This document shows positions 10,661 to 19,753 of a DNA stretch of 30,337 bases, piece after piece. How positions within the stretch are numbered: position 1 is the first letter of the stretch; every line of letters begins with the position of its first letter. Position numbers and translations under genes: made by a program. This DNA is from Azolla pinnata. Its lineage: Eukaryota; Streptophyta; Polypodiopsida; Salviniales; Salviniaceae. Under the pieces are notes generated by a model. That model searched no databases, was not told the origin of the DNA, and was given only the letters and a program-made list of their open reading frames with translations. The DNA is taken from the NCBI GenBank assembly GCA_037176905.1, contig JBBBWG010004036.1:1-30337 (forward strand), read 5' to 3'.

Positions 10661-10789
10661 GAATGAGTTTTGTGGTTGTGTGTGGAGATTGTATGAGTTT
10701 AGGGCGAGATTTGGTCCTTGGATGCACATGTGCGATTGGTGTAACGCTGTTCGATGGAGATTCAATGATGGTCCTTCACACGCGGTTGA
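10661..10789. other. Unassigned DNA between the T-arm-like motifs and the satellite
   Basis: A short transition segment with no gene or motif that I can support; the telomere-like satellite starts right after it. Confidence 0.4.
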
Positions 10790-11830
10790 GGGTTCAAGGG
10801 TTTAAGGGTTCAAGGGTTTAAGGGCTCAAGGGTTTAAGGTCTCAAGGGTTTAAGGGTTTAAGGGTTTAAGATCTTAAGGGTTTAAGGGTTTAAGGTCTTA
10901 AGGGTTTAAGGGTTTAAGGTCTTAAGGGTTTAAGGGTTCAAGGGCTTTAAGGGCTTTAAGGGCTTAAGGATTAAGGGCTTAAGGATTAAGGGCTTAAAGA
11001 GCTTAAGGGCTAATGGCTTAAGGGCTTAAGGGCTTAAGGGGTTTAAGTGTTTGAGGATTCAAGGGTTCAAGGGCTTTAAGGGTTTGAGGGTTTGAGGATT
11101 AAGGGCTTTAAGAGCTTAAGCGTTTGAGGATTAAGGGCTTTAAGAGCTTAAGGGTTTTGGGATTAAGGGCTAATGGCTTAAGGGCTTAAGGGCTAATGGC
11201 TTAAGGGCTAATGGCTTAAGGGCTTAAGGGATTGCGGGGTTTAAGTGTTTGAGGATTCAAGGGTTCAAGGGGTTTAAGGGTTTAAGGGTTCAAGGGCTAA
11301 TGGCTTAAGGGCTTAAGGGCTTACGGGGTTTAAGTGTTTGAGGATTCAAGGGTTCAAGGGGTTTAAGGGTTTAAGGGTTCAAGGGCTTTAAGGGTTTTAA
11401 GGGTTTGAGGATTAAGGGCTTTAAGAGCATAAGGGTTTTGGGCTTAAGGGCTTAAAAGGTTTAAGAGCTGAAAGGTTGAAGGGTTGAAGGGTAAGGGCTT
11501 ATGTGTTTTCGGCTTAAGGGTTTAAGGGCTTCAGGGTTTAAGGGGTTTAAAGGTTTAAGGTGTAGGGTTTAAGGGTTTTGCGTTTAAGGATTTAAGGGCT
11601 TAAGAGCTTACGTGTTTTCGGCTTAAGGGTTTAAGGGCTTAAGGGCTTCAGGGTTTTAAAGGTTTAAGGTGTAGGGTTTAAGGGTTTTGGGCTTAGGGGC
11701 TTAAAGGTTAAGGGTTTAAGGTGTAGGGCTTGAGGACTTCAGGGTTTTTGGGTAGAAGGGTTTAAGCATTAAGTGTTGAAGTGTTAAGGGCTTAAAGGGC
11801 TGAAAGGGCTTAAAGGGCGTAAAGGGCTTA

Positions 11831-11946
11831 AGGGTTTAAGGGCTTAATTAAACTCCTTAAAAGGGCTTAGCTTAAGGGTTTAAGGGCTTAATTAAACTCC
11901 TTAAAAGGGCTTAGCTTAAGGGTTTAAGGGCTTAATTAAACTCCTT
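11831..11946 (+). repeat. 44-bp tandem units at the assembly gap
   Basis: Copies start at 11831, 11875 and 11919. Each contains GGCTTAATTAAACTCCTT and GGCTTAGCTTA. The third copy is cut by the gap. Confidence 0.92.
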
Positions 11947-12046
11947 NNNNNNNNNNNNNNNNNNNNNNNNNNNNNNNNNNNNNNNNNNNNNNNNNNNNNN
12001 NNNNNNNNNNNNNNNNNNNNNNNNNNNNNNNNNNNNNNNNNNNNNN
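11947..12046. other. Assembly gap of exactly 100 N
   Basis: One hundred N bases, the conventional size for a gap of unknown length. The sequence before it (ACTCCTT) and after it (AAAAGGGCTTAGCTTA) are consecutive parts of the same 44-bp unit, so an unknown number of units is missing. Confidence 0.98.
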
Positions 12047-12090
12047 AAAAGGGCTTAGCTTAAGGGTTTAGGGCTTAAAAGTTTAGGGTT

Positions 12091-12414
12091 TGATTCTGGT
12101 CCTACAAGTTATAGACGGCCAATTCGTTGAATGGTTTATAGGCTAATTACCAACTCACAATCCCTAAACCCTAAACCTGATAATTGCGACTGCAAGGGCC
12201 AATGAAACCGATTCTCATTTCTCCCACATCCCGCATCTCTCCTTTATGATTATTCCGTGCGTGGTGCATTGATTCCGTGATACCCAATTGGTTGCCCATC
12301 GTTTTTTTGAAAGGACATGGAGCTGACATATCAAAAGCGTTTTGCGCTTCTAGGTCAAGAAACGGAAAGAAAGGATCGGAGAACTGCAAAAGGATTCGAT
12401 CTCCGGGACCAATC
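12091..12414. other. Unassigned DNA after the satellite
   Basis: It contains two plant-type CCCTAAA copies at about 12163-12178 and no recognisable gene. Confidence 0.45.
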
Positions 12415-12540
12415 GCAAGCCAATGATCTGCGAAACCGATCGCGAGCCAATGATCTGCGAAACCGATCGTGAGCCAATGATCTGCGAAACCGATCGCGAG
12501 CCAATGATCTGCGAAACCGATTGCAAGCCAATGATCTGCG
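12415..12540 (+). repeat. 27-bp minisatellite, about 4.5 copies
   Basis: The word CCAATGATCTGCG recurs with ATG at 12423, 12450, 12477, 12504 and 12531, exactly 27 bases apart. The unit has no stop in one frame and would encode MICETDREP repeats, but no gene around it is recognised. Differences between copies are single bases (GCGAGC, GTGAGC, GCAAGC). Confidence 0.93.
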
Positions 12541-13369
12541 GAAGATTAGTTGAACGCATGTGTCGGTTGGATTTTGAGACGTGGATTGTGCAGCTCGGGA
12601 TAGGGTTTGGGGTTTAGGGTTGATTATCTGTGTCAATTTCGACCATCAATTTCTTCTAGTGTGAACCTTCGCAGCTCGTTTTTCTTGTTGTGGTAGTCCC
12701 ACATCCTGTTGTTTAATCTTGTTTTTTTCGCAGCTATCAGAATCTACATTAGTTCAAACAGAATGTATATAAAACTGTTTGTGGCAATAGTTTTGTCATT
12801 TCCATATGACTCTTGCCTACATATTTAGGATGTTCAAACACAAACCATGTTTTTTACACTATTCAACAGAAGAGGTATCCCAAATTTCTACCAAACCATA
12901 TAGTTCTAGAGACAATTGTCTGCAAAATTCGCTGCTGTTTTCGTCTGATCACCCTAGTAAAGGGCAAACGAAGAAAAAGCGAAAGAGCAAAGGAACCAGA
13001 ATTCAGGGAACAAATTGTCGACGGTTCTTCTGATACTGCTAGCCACTTTGATCCGTGTTACACTCAACGTCTTTGCCGAGGGGGTTAATTTTGGTCGCAG
13101 AAGACGTTAATATATCTCTCTTTTGTTTCCTTAAAACATCTGATGCTCGACTCTGTGGGCGTTGGGGTATGCTCATCCTTAAACTCCAAACAACCCTCGC
13201 TTAGCAGAACGCTTGAAATCTCGGACGCTGTTTCTTCGACTGGGTAACAAGGGCTAAACTTGTGTAATGGCAGTTGTTACATGTAATTAAATTTGGCTGT
13301 AAGTTTTACTAAGAGAGAGAGAGAGAGACAGATAGACAGAGAGAGACGGAGAGATCTGGATCGAGAAGG
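12541..13369. other. Intergenic DNA downstream of the cupin gene
   Basis: No gene is recognised. It holds a TTTAGGG-like pair at about 12603-12622 and a GA-rich microsatellite at about 13311-13355, which would lie in the 3' UTR or 3' flank of the minus-strand cupin gene. Short open frames at 12806-13088 have no family signature. Confidence 0.5.
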
Positions 13370-13930
13370 TCAATCGAACTTGTAGTATTTGTCGACTGCC
13401 ACGACAACATCCCAAGTGTAGGACATGCCCTTGGGTAGCACGACGAGGTCGCCCGCGTTAACTTCCACAAACTCGGACGAGTTGCCCGGGTATATCCTCA
13501 CTCGCCCCTTCACCAGGTAGAACGTCTCGGTCGCGTCATATGTCCACGGGAACTTGCTCGGTGGGCATCCCCATCTGTTTGCGACCACCACAAGAATGAA
13601 TGCAGAATGCATAACGGGGTCGACCCTTGAAAATTTTGTTAAAACTCCTTTCAGACACACACACACACTGCGGCGAGGTATCTGGTGCTATCTGGCGAAT
13701 GCAGGTTTTAAAAGAAACTTTGGCTCGTTGTATAGTGTACATGTCTCTACAGGTAAGCTCGACGATGACAGAACCATAGACAAAAACATGACAAACAACG
13801 AGAGAGAAAGAAAGAAAGACTTTACTGACTTGGGCCAGAAGCGAATTCCGAGATCGGCGATTCGAGCTTCCGCGATGGAGCGCTCGATGCGGATGTTGCC
13901 AGGGTGAGGGGGCGAGGACGAGGAGGCCAT
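13370..13930 (-). CDS. Small RmlC-like cupin protein (DUF861/cupin_3 type), 2 exons
   Basis: Exon 1 is 13930-13830 and exon 2 is 13574-13370, with a GT-AG intron of 255 bases. The join AA|A makes a Lys codon inside WPKWGCPPSKFPWTYDATE, the hallmark of this plant family. The product is 101 residues, the usual size for a one-domain plant cupin. Marks: NIRIERSIAEARIADLG (12-28), the first beta part ETFYLVKGRVRIYP (50-63), and the second motif AGDLVVLPKGMSYTWDV (74-90) ending VAVDKYYKFD. The histidines of the classic cupin metal site are not present, so metal binding is doubtful. The function of plant homologues is not established; the fold is shared with ureidoglycine aminohydrolase. Upstream lies an AGAGC-rich leader. 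Confidence 0.87.
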
Positions 13931-13989
13931 CGGTCAAGAGGAGAGAGAGTGTGTTGAGAGGAATGTGCTTGTGGTGCACCGAGTTCAAG

Positions 13990-14290
13990 CAAACGCAGAG
14001 CAGAGCAGAGCAAGAGCAGAGCAGGGGGATGAGCCGAGTTGCGCAAATGGATCGGAGATGACGAAAGGAGCTAAGTAATCAAAACGATCGGAGGCAGTGT
14101 GGGATGATCGATGAGGAGCAGGGGTTTTGTAATGCTTGTCCAAGTTACTCCAAACAAAGACAAATGAAGAGGCGAAGCAGACAGAGCAGAGCAGAGCAGA
14201 GCAGAACAGATCAGATAGAGCAGAGCAGAACAGAGCAGAGCAGAGCAGAACAGATCAGATAGAGCAGGGCAGAGCAGAGCAGAGCATGCA
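13990..14290. repeat. Two AGAGC/AGAAC-type microsatellite tracts upstream of the cupin gene
   Basis: CAGAG/AGAGC units occur at about 13994-14022, roughly 65 bases upstream of the cupin start codon (probably its leader), and again at about 14178-14286. The second tract contains a longer repeated word, AGAGCAGAACAGATCAGAT, at about 14198 and 14240. Confidence 0.85.
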
Positions 14291-15789
14291 AAAGGAATTC
14301 GCGAGGGCTCGTGGAGAGGGTGTCTGGTTCATAGTTGCTTGTCCACGCCGGGCTCTGTTTTCCCGGCTCTATCATGGACAGAAGGGAAAAAAAAAAAATA
14401 CAGACTCTGCAATAGAATAGATTGGCGCTGGTAAGAACAACGGCAGATCTTTTGGTCCAACCTTTGACTCACAGTACGCTTCATAGCCCGACTTTGACTC
14501 TTTGACTAGCCATCACACCAACCAATCTATGGGCATGTGCCAGTAATCTCCATTCTACATACTTGCATGCATGCATTGCATTGCATTCGATTTGTCTGTT
14601 TATGTCGATTTGTCCTTATCTGCTCCTGATACCGATCAACCAGTTACCAAAGAGAATGCCCAAAAGGCCAAGAGGACACACCACACATGTCGGCTACCAG
14701 CAACACCCAAAGGTCATTTTTCCATCACATGAGAATGATGCAAATACAAACTCAAATACAAACTTACTTGTTTTGTCTGTATGTTTGTCTGTATGTATGG
14801 ATAGATGCCTATGTATCTTTGTCTGCTTGTATGTATGTATGTATGTATGTATGTATGTATGTATGCATTTGTCTGTTTGTCTGTCTGTCTATTTGAAACT
14901 CCATTCCCAGAGCCATAAACGTGGCCGAATTCCATCCGCCAGTTGTCTTCCTCGAACCTTCCTATGTATATACGAACGTCTGAGTCTTGCAGCCTTTTCT
15001 CAAATGCAGATGCATGCACCCACAACTGCTCTGTCAGGCGATCCCTCTCTAAAGTTAGTGGAGGGATACTGTACAGATGAAAAAGCACGGTAGCCAATGT
15101 GTTCAAGCTTTACCACTTTCAACCACCAGATGTGAAAAAGGGATAAAGCCGCTATTTTGTTGGGACTCTAGCCGACAAAAACAGGATCGACGAGCCTTTC
15201 GATTACTTTTGGTAATTCACATTTTTACCCCCCTATAGATATTTTTTCTTCAAGTATGACTTCTATCGCTTTCGAAATTTTGACCAATTATACGACACGA
15301 TTTTATTGTGATGTTTTCTAACCTTATTGATACCATATCCAAATTCTTTGTATAATTACTAGTTGATTGATAGTTTGTTACTCAGTTAGATGGTCTGATT
15401 AATGGGTTTTATGGATATTATGCATCAAATGAGAGTTTGAAAGTCCCTTATGTATTTTAAGGTCGATATGTTTCCCAGTCTTCTTAGAATGCTTTGGATT
15501 CTTTGTCAGATAATTCTGTTGCAAAATGTCTTTAACTGAATTGGTTTGCCTGTCATTTCAGATCTTCCAGTCTCAATGCCTACATATTTGTGGAACTATT
15601 ATATTCATTATCCAAGGTGATTTCAGTGCAATGTGAAAAGCAACGCGATACTCAACCCCACCAGACCACCGTGATTGACAAAACATGGTGGCGACACCCA
15701 TTCTGTTGTATATGTATTTGTATACATATACTAAGTGTGAGTGAGTGTGGGCGTGAGGTTGAGAGAAGGAAAAGAGAGTAACTGATGTG
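14291..15789. other. Intergenic DNA between the cupin gene and the copia fragment
   Basis: No gene is recognised. A (TGTA)n microsatellite lies at about 14828-14868 with flanking TGTC(T)-type runs to about 14892. A TGCATGCATTGCAT run lies near 14566-14586. From 15200 on the DNA is AT-rich and featureless up to the end of the copia fragment. Confidence 0.5.
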
Positions 15790-17555
15790 CACAATTACTG
15801 CTTCCTTACATGCCTCACTAGCTGCAACATACTCTGCTTCTGTAGTTGATAATGCAACACATTCTTGAAGATGAGATCTCCAAGCAATGGCACCTCCCAT
15901 AGTAAAAAATGTACCCAGAAGTAGATTTTCTACTGTCAGCACATCCAGCATAATCTGAATCTGTATATCCAATGATAGAGGCATCCCCTCTACCCAAGCA
16001 TAGGCATTTATCTTTCGTGCCACTTAGATATCTTAATATCAACTTGACTGCATCCCAATGTTTCTTACCAGGATTTGACATGAATCGACTTACTGCTCCC
16101 ACTGCAAATGCAATGTTTGGTCTAGCAGCTACCATGGCATACATAAGGCTACCAACTGCGGATTGATAAGGAACCTTGGACATGAACTCCTTATCCTCAT
16201 CAGACGTGGGGCAATCACAAATACTTAATTTTATATATGTGGGCAATGGAGTGTTCAATGGTTTTGCATTCTCCATATTAAACCTCTTAATCACTTTTGA
16301 TATGTACTCAACCTAAGACAAGTAGATGCATCGTTTACTCCTATCACGAGTAATACACATACCAAGGATATGTCGTGCATCTCCAAAATCCTTCATGTCA
16401 AAAGTTTGGCTAAAGTTTTTCTTCAACAAGGATAGCTCCTCGTTTTTACCAACAATAAGCATGTCATCCACATAAAGTACCAGCATGATAGAGCTCCCAT
16501 CTGAACAAGTTTTCGTGTAAAGACATGCATCCTCATTGCTTCTGGTATATCCTGAAGACTTCATAAAAGCATCAAACTTTTGGTACCACAATCTGGGGGA
16601 CTGCTTAAGCCCATACAAACTCTTTTTGAGTTTACATTCCAAATGGTCTTTTCCGAAGACTTCATAACCTTCTGGTTGTTCCATATAAATCTCCTCATCA
16701 AGGTCCTGATGTAAAAAGGCAGTCTTTACATCCATTTGGACTAATTCCAAGTCCTGATTTGCGGCCAATGAAAGCAACATACGTAATGTAGTCATCTTGA
16801 CTACAGGAGAGAAGATTTCATCAAAATCAACTCCATGTTCTTGCCTGAAACCTTTTGCTACCAAACGCGCTTTATACTTTGGAGAAACACTATAAGACGT
16901 ATACTTGTACTTGTATACCCACTTGCACGGTAATGTTTTTCTATCCTTTGGCAGAGGTACCAAATCCCAAGTACCATTCTTATGAATATTATCCAATTCA
17001 TTACGCATAGCATGCTCCCACTTAACATGATCACTAGCCGAAATAGCTTCCTTATAGCAAGAGGGCTCACCTGCATCCGTTAGCATCACATAATCTGTGA
17101 ACCTAACATGTGGCTTCGAGACACGAGTGGATCGTCTCACTGGTTCCTCAATCGAAGTTGGAATGTTCTCAAGTTCTACGCATATATCATCATCTTGAAC
17201 ATCCTCATATGGGTGAGCATGTGAAGGACTGTTAGGCATAGAACTATCTGGCATAGGATTGTTTGACATAAGATTGGGATCATTCTTTGGCACACAAACA
17301 GAAGGTGTAACATCTTGAAATACCGCTCTACTCACTTCCACTTCCTTATTGGGTTGTTTATCCATAACCTTTTCATTGAAAACAACATCACTGCTTCTGA
17401 CTATTGTGCGCATTTCAGGATCCCACAAACGATATCCAAATTGACCATCAGTGCCATAACCAAGGAAAATACATTTTCTGCTTTTGAAATCTAGTTTTTG
17501 CTCCATCACGATATAACACATTCCAATCATATATGCATATCGAAATCTACCACCA
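15790..17555 (-). mobile_element. Ty1-copia retrotransposon fragment: integrase end, reverse transcriptase, RNase H
   Basis: On the minus strand one reading frame runs from about 17555. It starts in the integrase tail (KLDFKSRKCIFLGYG), continues through a variable linker to a full reverse transcriptase (KWVYKYKY, VAKGFRQEHGVDFDEIFSPV, VQMDVKTAFLHQDLDEEIYM, SLYGLKQSPRLWYQKFD, active site LYVDDM), and ends in RNase H (YTDSDYAGCADSRKSTSGY, LSTTEAEYVAASEACKEA). Two lesions are visible: an in-frame TAG at 16315-16313 between CIYLS and VEYISKVIKRFN, and a frameshift at the A-run 15904-15909, after which RNase H continues in another frame. The fragment stops soon after KEA; the gag, protease and integrase core are absent and no LTRs are seen. 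It is a recently decayed, 5'- and 3'-truncated copy. Confidence 0.93.
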
Positions 17556-19336
17556 ATAGAAATTAAATCGAATCATCTTGTTGATAATCAAGCAAGAACT
17601 GAAGGTATTACTCTAGACTTCGGTTACTTTGGCCATCAGTCTTAAGGATTGCCAACTCTCATTTGATGCCAATCGACTCACAACATTTGTTGGCTTTTTC
17701 CCCGACTATCGATGGCAGAGCATGGGACTCTTCTTCAATGTTTGCCTAACATCTTTAGTCACAAGTAGCTTTGCCATTGTCACTTTACAACAACCAATTG
17801 TTTTGTTGTTGGGGCACTTCGCTCATTTTACACTGAGACTCTTCTAGTGTGAGAAGGCTACCATTATGAATATTTAATCTTACGAGTCGAGTCCTCTTGG
17901 CTATTAAGGTACAACCCTCATCTATCTAAGGTAATATAGTCCTATCTTTCACTGTCGTTAAGCGGTGATCAATTTAACGTAACCCTTCTTTCTATCTCTC
18001 TTTCTTTTCTTCTTCCTCTTTTAAAAAGAATCATTTCATTAGTTAAGGAAAATACAAAGAGAAAGACCACATAATTACATTCTCACCGACTGATATAACC
18101 GCAATGGTGGTGTATATCCATCTTAGATTGCCGTATGACATCGTACAAACATGTCATTGCCTCCATTTATGAAAGATATTATACCTCTTGAGCACAAATG
18201 AATCAGCATTCCTTATTCTTTGTTATGGATTTTTTCCTAGGTTTAACGTGCATTTCTAGCTTTCTAAGCATCTATAATGTATGCACGTCTCTGAGTGAGT
18301 GACTTGTATGCATTCCAAATAGTTCTAGGTGGGCTATTCTTGTCTTCTAGACAAGATCCTAAGAGGATGCATTTGTTTAAGTGTTTCCTATTCTCAACAC
18401 TAGCCTCATACCTGATAAGATGATTGAAGAAGTGAATAAGATCAAGGTAAAAGATATCAACCAAGCGATCATAAACTAAGTGAAGAAGATCAAGGTTTAG
18501 AAAATAGACGCTAAGAAACAATTGACCACACGACAACTATTATATTACGTAAATATAAATAAATAAACAGAAAAAATAAAACTACATTCTCTACACTATA
18601 AGATACCAACTTCTTTTAACTTCTCTGCTCTAACCTTTTCTATTAATCAAATCCTTTATTTTTCTCTTTTTTTATTTTTATGCTCCTTAACCCTTCTTAC
18701 ATAATGTTTTGAGGTTCTTTTTTCTAAGAAGATTTTTCTACTGAAACAATGTTATTATGATTAGTATATCTTTTGATCAATAACTCTAAATTAATTCTCT
18801 ACAATCCACAATTTACCTTACCTCTTTATCTTTCTAACCCATATTTAAGCTTAGAACATGATTTCTAAATGAGTAAAATATATAATTTTTTAATCTCAAG
18901 TGTTTCATGTGAGCTCACTTTTTTAAATCTCCAAGCCTCAAGCTTTGATTTTGACTTAAGAAACATCTTTCTTCTTAGGCTCTTGGGTCATGGTTTTTGT
19001 CTTCTCAATGTGAAATCTCCATATAAAACTTGTCATTGAGAAGTTTAATAACGTTTTTACAATATAAAATATACCAAACCAAAGTTCTATAAAATTTACA
19101 ATTTTGGAGGCACACTTAAGAGGTAAGTTCATAACCCACTACATATGGCATTCAAAAGGCTACCCATTCCTAGATTGTCCGACTCATCCACTAAGATATA
19201 CAACTTTACTTTATGTTATGTCATGTTGTGAATTCACATCAGACTCTCTGGCCATAACTAGTGCCTCTCCCCCATAAGAAGTCTAAAATTTTGTAACATG
19301 GCAAGAGCCAATTCCTAAGTTATATGATTTATTCAG
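17556..19336. other. AT-rich DNA between two copia pieces
   Basis: No protein family is visible in 1.8 kb. It is AT-rich with TTTCTTTTCTTCTTCCTC-type pyrimidine runs near 17995-18020. It separates two copia segments of the same orientation, so it may be a later insertion or decayed element sequence. No terminal repeats were found by eye. Confidence 0.4.
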
Positions 19337-19570
19337 CTATAACATTTTGCCCCTAACTTTGTGGTTTTGCCAATTTGTGTTGTATATATCCCAATACAAA
19401 GTGAATTCATCAAACTTATATCCCTGCAACTGTTTGACCGTAGACTTTTTAGCCTTGCATGGGTGATTCTTGAGAAATACAAGCATCTCAAAGACTTGGT
19501 CCTTGGATTTCATTGGATAACCCCACACCTTACTGTACCACACAATCAATTCTGAAGCAAACATTTAGGG
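19337..19570 (-). mobile_element. Ty1-copia integrase core fragment
   Basis: The minus strand encodes YSKVWGYPMKSKDQVFEML followed by a segment ending KQLQGYKFDEFTLYWDIYNT. This corresponds to the copia integrase region S-R-K-x-W-x-Y-x-x-K-x-K-D-x-V-F up to the stretch after the D-N-G-G-E-Y motif, with part between them deleted or altered. It is in the same orientation as the pol fragment at 15790-17555 and belongs upstream of it in element order, so both may derive from one insertion. Confidence 0.6.
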
Positions 19571-19753
19571 TATATATGCACAAATGGTTAAATATGATTT
19601 CTTTTCACTTCATTGAGACCTGATAAAGATATGACCAGTGTGTGTATGAAAAGATTCGATGTCTTCGTTCAAAATTGACTGATGAGGAGATTCGAAACCT
19701 TGAGACTAGTTGGAATAGTGTGTGTAATATGTTACAATTCATTTTTCAAAAGG

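Larger units (their letters stand above)
10790..12090 (+). repeat. Degenerate telomere-like satellite (TTTAAGGG / CTTAAGGG words)
   Basis: About 1.2 kb, excluding the gap, is built from 7 to 10-base words of the type TTTAAGGG, TTCAAGGG, GCTTAAGGG and GCTAATGGC. The G-rich strand is on plus, the opposite orientation to the CCCTAA blocks at 9430-10271. Higher-order repetition is visible: the same runs of words recur at about 11050-11100, 11230-11300 and 11330-11400. It encodes no protein and probably arose by expansion and drift from a telomere-type seed. Confidence 0.85.

Noticed and set aside
10620-10700. Complete tRNA gene on the minus strand
   Set aside because: Only a T-arm-like half is present; no D arm, no anticodon arm and no pairing acceptor stem can be found upstream.
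10793-12085. A true chromosome end or subtelomere
   Set aside because: The array is degenerate, in mixed word lengths, with coding genes on both sides; it is interstitial.
8290-12540. CRISPR-like array
   Set aside because: Tandem units have no spacers of constant length, and the host is a plant genome.
12806-13088. Overlapping short frames of 75 and 91 codons
   Set aside because: No motif, no codon bias and no splice-site logic; composition is like the surrounding intergenic DNA.
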